A DNA stretch of 64,000 bases from VRUE01 sp963805455 (GTDB lineage: Bacteria; Actinomycetota; Thermoleophilia; Solirubrobacterales; 70-9): contig CAWDUJ010000001.1 in the NCBI GenBank assembly GCA_963805455.1, forward strand, positions 248,001-312,000, in the 5' to 3' direction. Numbering within the stretch: the first letter of the stretch is position 1; every line of letters begins with the position of its first letter. The notes under the pieces were generated by a model. The model saw only the letters and a list, made by a program, of their open reading frames with translations, was not told where the DNA came from and did no database searches. Made by a program: the position numbers and the translations under genes. This document shows positions 26,552-34,425 of this stretch, piece by piece.

Positions 26552-27222
26552 GCCTCCTCGGGGATTGGGGATGGGGAAATTGGTCTGCCTCTGGAGTGAG
26601 CCGGCAGGCTGGGGCGATGTTCTCGCGCTCCTTCGTGGGCCCGGTCGTCCTCACGCCTCCGAGAGCGGGCGCGTTTCGCGCTGCCGGCGAAGACCCGATG
26701 GACGAACAGGCCACCGATCACCGGCGCGGTCATCAGCACCCACCAGCGGAACCACACCGCCGATGCGTCGGTGCCGGCCCCGATGGCGTGGACCAGGCCG
26801 AGCACGTAGACGACGATCGTCGCCCGATGCGCCTTGCGCCAGAGGCGCGGGCCGATCCGCTTCCGGGCGTAGAAGCTGAGGCCAAGCATTGCCGCCAGGT
26901 AGCCGGCGATGACCCCGAGGCCAGTCCAGAGCGGGCGGAAGCCCATCGCGAACGGGACGGTGACCCCGGTGACGCCGGGGTGCAGCCAGGGGTCGCCGAG
27001 CAGGGTGATGCCGTGCACCGCGATTGCGATGATGCCGGCCAGCGCCGTGTGCTCGTGGATCGCCAGCAGCGTCCGCGAGAGCCCCGGCCGGCGCATCACC
27101 TTCCCCGCCATCGCCAGGCCAAGGCCGACGGAGATCGTCACCAGGACCAGCGCAACGAGACCTGAAGCGCGGCTGGCAAGCCACCAGCCATGGGACTGAA
27201 GGGTGGTGGAGGCGGCGTTCAC
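26548..27222 (-). CDS. Ferric-reductase-like transmembrane heme protein
   Basis: 224-residue membrane protein with about six hydrophobic helices of the ferric-reductase-like/YedZ (MsrQ) fold. His residues suited to two b-type hemes stand in LAIHEHTALAGIIAIAVHG and KAHRATIVVYVLGLVHAIG. The C-terminal 45 residues are polar, Arg-rich and cytoplasmic. It overlaps ApbE upstream and the FAD reductase downstream (ATGA at both). Predicted to carry electrons across the membrane; there is no FAD/NAD domain in this polypeptide, which the next gene would supply. Confidence 0.85.
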   Translation of the reverse strand: MNAASTTLQSHGWWLASRASGLVALVLVTISVGLGLAMAGKVMRRPGLSRTLLAIHEHTALAGIIAIAVHGITLLGDPWLHPGVTGVTVPFAMGFRPLWTGLGVIAGYLAAMLGLSFYARKRIGPRLWRKAHRATIVVYVLGLVHAIGAGTDASAVWFRWWVLMTAPVIGGLFVHRVFAGSAKRARSRRREDDRAHEGAREHRPSLPAHSRGRPISPSPIPEEA

Positions 27223-28208
27223 GCGGCCGCCCTCTCGCCCGGGAGCTCCGGGACGCGGATGCGGGGCCTCGCGGTGGCGAGCGGCCCGGCGGTCTCGATC
27301 CGACCGCTGTCGTGGACGAGCAACCCGCCGCGGTCGGCCAGGATCGCGCGGCCGCCCTCGGGCCCGGAGAGGAGCGCTGCCTTGGCGAAGGTCTCCGCCT
27401 CCACCGCGGTGTCGCCGAGCGCGGTGACGCCGATCAGCCCGGTCCAGGCGGGTTTTCCTGTCGAGGGATCGAGCAGGTGGTGGGCGTAGCGACCGTCGGC
27501 GCCACGCCAGATCCGTACATTCAGCCCCGAGGTGGCGACGGCGCCGGAGCCGAGCCGCAGCACGTAGGCCTGCTCGCCCGTCAGCGGGTGCTCGACGAAA
27601 ACCTCGTAGGGGTTGACCAGCGCGTCGGCCCCGCCGAACCGAATGTCGCCGCCGCAGTCGACGATGAAGCGCGAGTAGCCGTGCAGGCGGCTGGCGATCA
27701 GGTCGGCCGCGAGGCCCTTCCCGGTGCCCCCTGTGTCGAAGCGGATGCCGGGCGGGCGGGAGATCGTCCCGGCAGCGTCGTCGACCTCGAACTGGCGCCA
27801 GTTGGCATCCGGGTTGGGTTTCGCCGATTGTCGAGGCGGTGCCTCGGCGAGGGCGGCCCCAAGGGGCGCACCCGGCACGCCGGCCCGCGAGACGACGTAG
27901 CCCGCCGACTCGATCTCACCGACCAGGGTCGGATCGACCAGGCCGCCGCTTTGCTCGGCGGCGTCCAGGCCGGCCCTGACCGCCGTCCGCAGCAGCGAGG
28001 AGGCCTGAACGCGCCGGTTTGGGTCGTCGTTCAGCGCGCACAGCTCACTCTCGGGTTTGAAGCGAGACAGCGCGGCGTCGAACTCGACCACGAGCTGTCT
28101 CGCCTGCTCGGCCGCCGCGGGGGCCGGCAGCATTCCGGGCCCCGGCTCGCCGATCAGAAGGCGAACGTGGCTGCCCATCGCATCGAAGATGACGTCGTGC
28201 TCAGCCAT
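27219..28208 (-). CDS. apbE: ApbE-family FAD:protein FMN transferase
   Basis: 329 residues. ApbE attaches FMN through a phosphoester to Thr or Ser of extracytoplasmic targets. Recognised from MGSHVRLLIG, FDAALSRFKPESELCALND, RFDTGGTGKGLAADLIASRL and FIVDCGGDIRFGG, plus the C-terminal HHLLDPSTGKPAWTGLIGVTALGDTAVEAETFAKAA. No signal peptide is evident. The start at 28208 (MAEHDVIFDAMGS) is chosen because the upstream extension is not family-like. No protein with a standard FMN-binding domain was found beside it, so its acceptor is an open question. Confidence 0.92.
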   Translation of the reverse strand: MAEHDVIFDAMGSHVRLLIGEPGPGMLPAPAAAEQARQLVVEFDAALSRFKPESELCALNDDPNRRVQASSLLRTAVRAGLDAAEQSGGLVDPTLVGEIESAGYVVSRAGVPGAPLGAALAEAPPRQSAKPNPDANWRQFEVDDAAGTISRPPGIRFDTGGTGKGLAADLIASRLHGYSRFIVDCGGDIRFGGADALVNPYEVFVEHPLTGEQAYVLRLGSGAVATSGLNVRIWRGADGRYAHHLLDPSTGKPAWTGLIGVTALGDTAVEAETFAKAALLSGPEGGRAILADRGGLLVHDSGRIETAGPLATARPRIRVPELPGERAAA

Positions 28209-28209
28209 C

Positions 28210-28485
28210 TCAGGAGGCGCTCGTTGTGACCGGGGCGTATTCGGTCGAGGGGGCCGAGCTGGTGACCGGCCCGCTGCTGGTGACGCTGGAGCGGCCGGGG
28301 GTGGGGACGATCGTGGTGACGACACGGCGCTTCACCACCTGACGCACAAGGACAGGGCGCGCTTCCGGTGCCTGGCTGGCGCTGAGCTGGTAGGTGAGGA
28401 GGGCGAACATCACCGCGAAGAGGGCGACTGAGCCCCAGATCACCAGCCCCGGTCCCGGCCTTCGACGGGGCGAACGCTCAGTCAC
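28210..28485 (-). CDS. Single-pass membrane protein with Ser/Thr-rich external tail
   Basis: About 91 residues from a GTG at 28485 (an ATG at 28515 is possible). A basic N-terminus (TERSPRRRPGPG) and one transmembrane helix (LVIWGSVALFAVMFALLTYQL) are followed by a V-R-x-x-V-x-R-R-x-V segment (VLVRQVVKRRVVTTIVP) and then a Ser/Thr/Pro tail that should lie outside the cell. The start overlaps the repeat-protein stop and its stop lies 1 bp before ApbE. No family recognised. It may tether the electron-transfer complex at the membrane. Confidence 0.7.
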   Translation of the reverse strand: MTERSPRRRPGPGLVIWGSVALFAVMFALLTYQLSASQAPEARPVLVRQVVKRRVVTTIVPTPGRSSVTSSGPVTSSAPSTEYAPVTTSAS

Positions 28486-29221
28486 CGTGATCGCCCCCGT
28501 CCCGCTCGCCGTCATCGCCGCCGGTGCCGCCGGCACCGCCGGCGCCGCTGGTATGAGTCACCACCGGGGTGGTCGTGCCGCCACCACCGGTCGAGCCCGC
28601 GCTCGAGCCGCTGGTGTGGGTGACGACCGGAGTGCTGTGGGAGCCGCCACCGGAGCCGGCGTGGGAGCCGCCACCGGAGCCGGCGTGGGAGCCGCTGGTG
28701 TGGGTGGTGACCGGGGCGTGGTGTCCGCCGCCACCCGAGGTGGAGTGGGAGCGACCACCGGAGCCGCGATGTGAGCCGCTGGTATGGGTGGTGACCGGGG
28801 GGCGGTGGCCGCCGCCCGAGGTGGAGTGAGAACCACCACCGGACGTGGCGGGAGACCCGCTGGTGTGGGTCACAACCGGGACCGAGCTGGAGCCGGTGGA
28901 AGAGGAGGAGGGGGCGGACGCCGAGGCACCGCTCGACGAGGTCGTCACCGAGGACGGAGATGAGGAGTAGGGGGAATTCCCGGTCGACCCGGCCCCCATC
29001 CGGGCCGCACCCGCCCCACCCGCGCCGATCGGATGCTTCGGGTTGGCGTGTTTGGTGACGTGCACGGTGCGGCGGATCACTTTGGTGCGAACCAGAGGCT
29101 TTTCGGCGACCGGCGGTGACTTCTGGGCCCCGGCGTTGAGGGCTACACCGGTGAGGCCGCCGAGGCCGAGGATGGTGGCGGCTGCTGCTATGCGGGTCTT
29201 CAAGTTCTTCACGCGATTCAT
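28478..29221 (-). CDS. Secreted Gly/Ser/His/Thr-rich protein with THTSG repeats
   Basis: 247 residues. The N-terminus looks like a signal (LKTRIAAAATILGLGGLTGVALNAGA), then a VRTKVIRRTVHVTKHANPKHP segment resembling the membrane protein encoded next, and then a low-complexity Ser-rich spacer. The C-terminal half has five copies of PV[VT]THTSG[SA] separated by Gly/Ser/His-rich linkers of about 15-30 residues; the extreme C-terminus is acidic. First gene of the operon, diverging from the OmpR regulator. No known family. Its neighbours suggest it is an extracytoplasmic part of a redox chain, possibly an ApbE target. Confidence 0.75.
   Translation of the reverse strand: MNRVKNLKTRIAAAATILGLGGLTGVALNAGAQKSPPVAEKPLVRTKVIRRTVHVTKHANPKHPIGAGGAGAARMGAGSTGNSPYSSSPSSVTTSSSGASASAPSSSSTGSSSVPVVTHTSGSPATSGGGSHSTSGGGHRPPVTTHTSGSHRGSGGRSHSTSGGGGHHAPVTTHTSGSHAGSGGGSHAGSGGGSHSTPVVTHTSGSSAGSTGGGGTTTPVVTHTSGAGGAGGTGGDDGERDGGDHGD
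28560..28870. repeat. GC-rich imperfect direct repeats encoding the THTSG units
   Basis: The minus-strand gene contains five imperfect copies of a unit whose plus-strand sequence includes GCTGGTGTGGGTG(G/A). Shorter GGAGCCGCCACC-type repeats lie between them. The repeats follow codon structure, so they arise from the protein repeat and not from a mobile or CRISPR element. Confidence 0.75.
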
Positions 29222-29348
29222 CTCCTGGCCGGTTTCGACGGCAGTCTGCGGAAGAGGTGTTCAAGCGCGCGCCAGGTATGGGTAAAGAGACGGCAAAACC
29301 TTTGAGCCGGCCGCCGAGGACCCCGGGGAGCGGCGTTACAGTGGCCAG

Positions 29349-30074
29349 ATGGAGACCCAGTCCGCTCCGGGCGGGCGCATCCTTGTCGTCGAGGACGAGG
29401 ACTCGATCTCCCAACCCTTCGCCGAGGCGCTGCGCAGGGCGGGATTCGAGGCCGTGATCACCCGAACCGCCTCAGGAGCACTGGAGTTGGCGGGTGAGTC
29501 CCAGCCGGACCTGGTGGTGCTGGACCTCACCCTTCCCGATGGCGATGGCCGCGATGTTTGCCGCGAGCTGCGGCGGCACTCCGATGTGCCGATCATGATG
29601 CTGACGGCGCGCGGCACCGAGATGGACAAGATCGTCGGGCTCGAGCTGGGGGCCGACGACTATGTGGTGAAGCCGTTCAGCGCCCGCGAGGTGATTTCGC
29701 GGATCCGGGCGGTGCTTCGGCGCAGCGGGCTGCGGGATGGGACCGACGCGGATGAGAAACCGATCCAGATTGGCGATCTCGAACTCGATCCCGCGGCCCG
29801 CGTCGCCCGTCTCGAGGGCGAGCGGCTCGACCTCTCCCGCAAGGAGTTCGACCTGCTCGCCGAGCTGATGCGCAACGCCGGCCGGGTGATCAGGCGCGAG
29901 GAGCTGATGTCGAAGGTCTGGGACGTCAACTGGTTCGGCTCGACGAAGACCCTGGATGTCCACATCGGATGGCTGCGGCGCAAGCTCGGCGACGACCCCA
30001 ACCGGCCTCGTTACATCGAGACGGTGCGGGGAGTCGGCTTCCGCTTCGCCGCACCGGAGGTCGAGGAGCCGTAA
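29349..30074 (+). CDS. OmpR-family response regulator
   Basis: 241 residues, complete. Receiver domain: acidic pocket DE (VVEDEDS), phospho-acceptor Asp 59 (VVLDLTLPDG), Thr in MLTARG and Lys 108 (VKPFSA). The winged-helix DNA-binding domain follows from about residue 145 (LSRKEFDLLAELM ... TLDVHIGWLRRKLG). It diverges from the electron-transfer operon and is followed directly by a histidine kinase, so it is the likely regulator of the operon. Its TAA overlaps the start region of the kinase. Confidence 0.94.
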   Translation: METQSAPGGRILVVEDEDSISQPFAEALRRAGFEAVITRTASGALELAGESQPDLVVLDLTLPDGDGRDVCRELRRHSDVPIMMLTARGTEMDKIVGLELGADDYVVKPFSAREVISRIRAVLRRSGLRDGTDADEKPIQIGDLELDPAARVARLEGERLDLSRKEFDLLAELMRNAGRVIRREELMSKVWDVNWFGSTKTLDVHIGWLRRKLGDDPNRPRYIETVRGVGFRFAAPEVEEP

Positions 30075-31505
30075 GCCTCCGAGCCGCCCTCCTTCTGGCG
30101 CTGGCCTATGTCCTGCTGCTGGCGCTGATCGCCCTCGGCGTGCCGCTGGCGGTGAGCCTGCGCGACCGGGTCGACTCCGAGGTTAGAGGCCAGGCCCGTA
30201 GCCAGGCGGACGTCGTCGCCGCGTCAGCTTCGGAGCTCCTCCGCCCGGCCCGGCGGCCGGCTCTCCAACGCCTCGCCGATATCTCCGCCGCGAGCGTGCG
30301 CGGGCGGGTGATCGTGGTCGATCGGCGGGGCCGTCTGATTGCTGATTCTTCCGGTGGAAAACCCGGGCGAAGCTATGCCAGCCGCCCCGAGGTCGGGACG
30401 GCGTTGGAAGGACGGGCCGAGCAGATCACCCGCCACAGCCAAACGCTCGGTGAGGACATCCTTGCCACCGCCGTGCCGGTGCTCGAGCACGGCCGGCCAC
30501 ACGGAGCAGTCCGGGTGACCCAGAGCGTCGCGGCCGTGAGCCGCGCCGTCAGAACCTCGCTCCTGGATCTCGCGGCGCTGGCGGGGGTGGTGCTGCTCCT
30601 GGCCATGATTGCCGCCGCCCTGATCGCCCAGCAGATCGCCCGACCGATCAGACGCCTCGATCGGGCGGCACGCAACGTCTCGGGTGGTGACCTCGACGTC
30701 GCCGTCCCGGTCGAAGGGAGTACCGAGCAGCGCTCGCTGGCCCGCGCCTTCAACGAGATGACCCAGCGGATCAAGCGATTGCTTCGCGTGCAGCAGGACT
30801 TCGTCGCCGATGCTTCCCATCAACTGCGGACCCCCCTGACCGGCTTGCGGCTGCGGCTCGAGTCCCTGACGGAGCGTTTTCGCGGGGAGGACCGCGTCGC
30901 GGCTGAGCTCGAGGCGTCGATGGCGGAGATCGATCGGCTGTCCCTGATCGTCGACGAGCTCCTCATCCTCAGCCGTGCCGGCGAGCATGAGCTTCCGGGA
31001 GCGGAGATCGAGCTCGCCGACGTCGCGAACAGAGCCGTCGAGCGTTGGCGGGATCTGGCCCGGGAGCGGGGCATTGCGCTGGTGGTGGCCGGCGGCGGCG
31101 AGCCCGCCGCCGTCTGGTGTGCGGGTCCCGATCTCGATCGTTCGATCGACTCCCTGGTCGAGAACGCGTTGCGTTACTCACCCGGCGGCTCGACTGTGAC
31201 GATCGAGGTCGGTGCCGGGCGGATCGAGATCCTCGACGAAGGCCCCGGTTTGGAGGTTGGCGAGGAGGAGGTCATCTTCGATCGATTCCGGAGGGGCAGC
31301 GCTGGGCGCCGCGGGCCCAGCGGGACCGGCCTCGGCCTCTCGATCGCCCGGGAGCTGACTCGGCAGTGGGGCGGAGACGTCACCCTTGCGGCGCAGGGAG
31401 GGTGGCGGAGTTCGGGCGACGATCTCTTTCGCTCTCGGCAGATCGCCGGGCGAATCTCCAATGACTTTGCCGAGCCTTTACCGGAGCTGCTCTACGTTTA
31501 TCTCG
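30071..31505 (+). CDS. Sensor histidine kinase, C-terminus frameshifted, start codon non-canonical
   Basis: A membrane kinase with an N-terminal helix (LLLALAYVLLLALIALGVPLAVSL), an extracytoplasmic sensor of about 130 residues, a second helix, a HAMP domain (IARPIRRLDRAARNVSGGDLDVAVP), H-box DASHQLRTPLTG, N-box and GTGLGLSIARELTRQWGG. The conserved start is V-S-L-R-A-A-L-L with codon GTA at 30071, overlapping the regulator stop. At 31394 one extra base breaks the frame: removing it restores AAREGGGVRATISF, the usual end of the ATPase domain. The true 3' end is therefore uncertain; the coordinate given stops before the next ATG. Confidence 0.8.
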
Positions 31506-31856
31506 ATGAGAATGCCGGCGACCATTCGTTGGGTGGGCCTGGCGCTCCTCGGCCTGCTGATCGCAGCGGGTGTCTCGATTGCCGCCAGCAGCCTTGCGAG
31601 CCAACAGATCGGCCTCGCCTCCGAACCGGTCTCCGCCGGCGATGCGCTGGCCCCACAGGGTCAGCAGCGATCTCAGCAGCGACCCGCTCACAACCGGGAA
31701 CAGCAGCACGTCGCCTCTCCTACGCAGACCCCCGCCGCGTCGATGCCCCAGGAACCGACCGCTCCGCTGCCGACCACTCCGACCCCTGCCGGCTCAGGCT
31801 CCTCCGGCGGAGAGCAGGACCACGGCTCCGAAGGTGGCGAGCCCGCCGACGATTGA
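31506..31856 (+). CDS. Small membrane-anchored protein following the kinase
   Basis: 116 residues: an N-terminal transmembrane helix (WVGLALLGLLIAAGVSIAASSLA), then SQQIGLASEPVSAGDALAPQ and a Pro/Thr/Gln-rich tail ending GGEQDHGSEGGEPADD, predicted outside. No family I can name. The frame is the same one that restores the kinase end after the frameshift and it has no stop between them. So in a corrected sequence the kinase might run into this ORF. Its place after the two-component genes suggests a role in the same sensory unit. Confidence 0.62.
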   Translation: MRMPATIRWVGLALLGLLIAAGVSIAASSLASQQIGLASEPVSAGDALAPQGQQRSQQRPAHNREQQHVASPTQTPAASMPQEPTAPLPTTPTPAGSGSSGGEQDHGSEGGEPADD

Positions 31857-31864
31857 GGGTGCCG

Positions 31865-32833
31865 TCAGGCGGTCAGCCAGCGCTTCGGGTTCTCGACCAT
31901 GATCGTCTCGAATTGGGCGTCGGTCGCGCCACCCTCCTTCAGCGCCGGGATGATCTCCTCGAACAGCAGGGTCATGCTCCAGCCGCCGTCGAGCGGGGTG
32001 CCTTTCAACTGCTCGAGCACCTCGGGCGGGAACCAGTCGAGCCCGTTGGCGATCGGGATGTCGAAGTCCTGCGAGAGGAACATCTGGTCGGCGTAGCCGC
32101 GGTTGAGGAGCTCGAGGACGGTCGCGTTGCGCTGTTCGGTCGGCAGATAGATGTTGAGCCCGTAGCGATCCATCCCGATGAAGACGCCCTTCTCGAGCAG
32201 GCCCTCGATGTAGCCGAGGTCGTCGCTGTCTCCGGTGTGGGCGATGTGGATCCGCTCGGGGGGAACTCCCTCCTCGAGCAGGATCTCGACCTGCCGTGGA
32301 CCGGTGTCGGAGGCGGGACGCGAGTGGGCCATCACCGGGGCCCCGGTGCGGACGCTGGCGCGGGCGGCGGCCCGGTGGAGTTTCTCGACGTTCGGGGTGA
32401 TGCCGGGCTCGTCGGCGGCGCACTTGACGAAGGCAGCCCTCGCGTCGGTCCCCTGGATCCCCTGCTCGATGTCGTGGACGTAGAGGTCGGCGATGAAGTC
32501 CTCGCTGCGGCTCTGCAGGAAGTGGGGCAGGTAGTCGTAGGTGTAGACGCCGGTGCAGGCGACGATCTGGAGCCCGGTCTCGGTCGCGAGGCGGATCGAG
32601 GCCGGGAGGTCGCGGCCGAGGAGCATCGCGGTCGGCTCGACCACGGTCCGGACCCCGTGCCCCATCACCGCCTCCGCCGACTCGATCGCCAACCGGTGCT
32701 CGGTCTCGTGCTCACGGATGTGCGGCCATTGTGCGGTGACCGCCTCATCGGAGGAGTAGAAGTGCTCGTGGATCAGCGTCAGGCCGAGGTCATTGGCGTC
32801 GATCGGTCCGTTGACTCCCTGAACGGTGGCCAT
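31865..32833 (-). CDS. Phosphotriesterase-family (PLL-like) metal-dependent hydrolase
   Basis: 322-residue binuclear-metal amidohydrolase-fold enzyme. Ligands are visible in order: HEH near residue 22, a Lys likely to be carboxylated in FVKCAADEPGI, His in VMAHSRPA and IAHTGDSDD, and Asp in LSQDFDIP. Members hydrolyse lactones, including N-acyl-homoserine lactones, or organophosphates. The actual substrate is unknown. Confidence 0.9.
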   Translation of the reverse strand: MATVQGVNGPIDANDLGLTLIHEHFYSSDEAVTAQWPHIREHETEHRLAIESAEAVMGHGVRTVVEPTAMLLGRDLPASIRLATETGLQIVACTGVYTYDYLPHFLQSRSEDFIADLYVHDIEQGIQGTDARAAFVKCAADEPGITPNVEKLHRAAARASVRTGAPVMAHSRPASDTGPRQVEILLEEGVPPERIHIAHTGDSDDLGYIEGLLEKGVFIGMDRYGLNIYLPTEQRNATVLELLNRGYADQMFLSQDFDIPIANGLDWFPPEVLEQLKGTPLDGGWSMTLLFEEIIPALKEGGATDAQFETIMVENPKRWLTA

Positions 32834-32842
32834 CGCCTGATC

Positions 32843-33292
32843 CTAGTCGCCGCTCGGCGGAAGGATCGCGGATTCCTCACGCTCACGGACGCGCTGGCGG
32901 GCGCGCCGTTTGGAGCCCTTCGGCACCCAGCGGGAGAGCCCTGTCCGGTGCTCGGCGACCCAGCGGTAGCCGTGCGAAGTGGCAACGGGGAATCGGGCGA
33001 AGGCGGCGGCCGGCAGGCGTCCGCCGGGGAGGAGCCGAAACAGCGGCGGGATCGCGTCGCCCCCCGAGAGCCTGGTCCCGTCGGCGCAGATCAGGTGCCA
33101 GGAGGCCATCCGGTCCGCTGGGTCGAGGTCGCCGAGAAGCCCCCTCGCCTCCTCGCCCTGGAGCGGGGTCGAGCGCAGGGCGCCGCGGCGATCCCATCGC
33201 AGCAGGCCGGCGAGTAGCCACATGCAGAAGCCGCAATCGCCGTCGTAGGCGACTAGACGGCGTTGCGAAGTTCGGTTCTGCGCGTCGGCCAT
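32843..33292 (-). CDS. DUF393 / DCC-family thiol-disulphide oxidoreductase-like protein
   Basis: 149 residues. The family signature DGDCGFC (DxxCxxC) near residues 18-24 is intact, followed by the typical LRSTPLQGEEAR and GGDAIPPLFRLLPGG, which give the thioredoxin-like DUF393 pattern. The ATG at 33292 lies 40 bp inside the end of the DUF2867 gene on the same strand, so the two are probably co-expressed. The tail is Arg/Glu-rich. Precise function unknown. Confidence 0.87.
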   Translation of the reverse strand: MADAQNRTSQRRLVAYDGDCGFCMWLLAGLLRWDRRGALRSTPLQGEEARGLLGDLDPADRMASWHLICADGTRLSGGDAIPPLFRLLPGGRLPAAAFARFPVATSHGYRWVAEHRTGLSRWVPKGSKRRARQRVREREESAILPPSGD

Positions 33293-33864
33293 TCCCGTTC
33301 GATCTGCCTGATCATCGCCGGGTAGACGATCAGGTGCCGGAACGGGGCGATGGCCTTCATATAGGCGGCCCCGAAGATTCCGTTCGGCTTGACCAGCACT
33401 GCCATCTGGCCACGGTAGCCGCCATCGGGGCTCGGGACCCAGCCGACGTGCATCACGCCGTGCACGGTCCGGTTGGCGATCTCGGCCGCGTACTCGTCAT
33501 CGAGCAGGTAGAGCGGTTTGAATGGGAGCGCGGGGTGGAGCGAGGGAGCCGAGCTGCGGAGGTCGGAGGGGAGGCGGTCCCGCAGCGTCGGCACCCGCGA
33601 GCCGAGGCCGTCGCCCTCGTCATCCCAGCCGAACCACTCACCGAGCTTCCAGCGCAGCGCGAACAGGGCGCGGACCGCGCGGGAATTGCCTTCACCCGGG
33701 TCGATCGAGGTCGCCCCCCGGATCAGGGCCTGGAAGTCGTCGCGGTCGCCGGGGGTCGGCAGCGCCCAGACGTCCTCCACCGCGAAGTCCCTGGTCAGCT
33801 CGTGGATCCGCCAGGGCCGGTCGGTGTGGGCGCTGTTCGGCAATCTCGCCGACGACATATCCAT
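33253..33864 (-). CDS. DUF2867-family protein
   Basis: 203 residues. Recognised from WALPTPGDRDDFQALIRGA, VRALFALRWKLGEWFGWD, LYLLDDEYAAEIANRTVHGVMHVGWV and GAAYMKAIAPFRHLIVYPAMIRQIEREW, the DUF2867 pattern. These proteins often sit beside a divergent TetR gene, as here. I start it at the ATG ending at 33864, which lies inside an inverted-repeat operator. Biochemical function is not established. Confidence 0.87.
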   Translation of the reverse strand: MDMSSARLPNSAHTDRPWRIHELTRDFAVEDVWALPTPGDRDDFQALIRGATSIDPGEGNSRAVRALFALRWKLGEWFGWDDEGDGLGSRVPTLRDRLPSDLRSSAPSLHPALPFKPLYLLDDEYAAEIANRTVHGVMHVGWVPSPDGGYRGQMAVLVKPNGIFGAAYMKAIAPFRHLIVYPAMIRQIEREWPTRRTELRNAV

Positions 33865-33879
33865 ACGGTAGCGTATGGA
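33860..33879. promoter_or_regulatory. TetR-type operator between DUF2867 and tetR
   Basis: TCCATACGGTAGCGTATGGA is an inverted repeat with perfect 8-bp arms (TCCATACG/CGTATGGA) around GTAG. It covers the DUF2867 initiation codon and ends 3 bp before the divergent TetR ATG, the layout expected when a TetR protein represses itself and its neighbour. Confidence 0.8.
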
Positions 33880-33881
33880 CG

Positions 33882-34425
33882 ATGGCCGTGACGCGCACCC
33901 CTCCCGCTCGCTGGATCGAGGCCGGCCTCGGCGCCCTCGCCGACGGCGGGCCCGATGCGGTCCGGATCGAGCCTCTGGCCCAGAAGCTCGGCGTCTCCAA
34001 GGGCGGCTTCTACTGGCAGTTCGACGACCGGGGGGCGCTGCTCGACTGGGATGCTCGAGAGCTGGGAACGAGCAATCGTCGACGAGGTGATCGAGCGGGT
34101 CGAGGGCGACGGGGGCGACGCCCGCGAGAAGCTGGAGCGCCTGTTCGCGATCGCCGGCCGCGAGCCGCTGCGGACCGAGCTCGCGATTCGCGATTGGGCT
34201 CGGCACGACACGACGGTGGCCGCGCGCCTGCGGCGGGTCGACAACCGGCGGATGGACTACATGCGCAGCCTCTTCTCCGAGTTCTGCTCGGACGAGGAGG
34301 AGGTCGAGACCCGCTGTCTCCTCGCCTTCTCCCTCTGGATCGGCAACCATTTCATCGCCGCCGAACACGGCAGCCGCCGTCGCGGGGAGGTCGTCAGGCA
34401 GGCGCTCGATGGACTTCTCGCCTAG
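33882..34425 (+). CDS. TetR-family regulator, frameshifted after the HTH
   Basis: The N-terminal DNA-binding domain (PPARWIEAGLGALADGGPDAVRIEPLAQKLGVSKGGFYWQFDDRGALLDW) is in one frame. The ligand domain (MLESWERAIVDEVIERVEG ... GEVVRQALDGLLA) continues one base later. One extra G in the run at 34048-34050 explains the break: removing it joins LLDW to MLESW. Either a sequencing error or a recent pseudogene. It diverges from DUF2867 and shares its operator. Confidence 0.82.

Noticed and set aside
28560..28870. GC-rich short repeats resembling a CRISPR-like or satellite array
   Set aside because: They follow the codon structure of a secreted protein repeat, have no constant repeat with unique spacers, and lie inside a gene.
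29969..33217. 1082-codon plus-strand open frame
   Set aside because: Only its first part is the histidine kinase; the rest runs antisense to the phosphotriesterase and DUF393 genes and has no coding signature.
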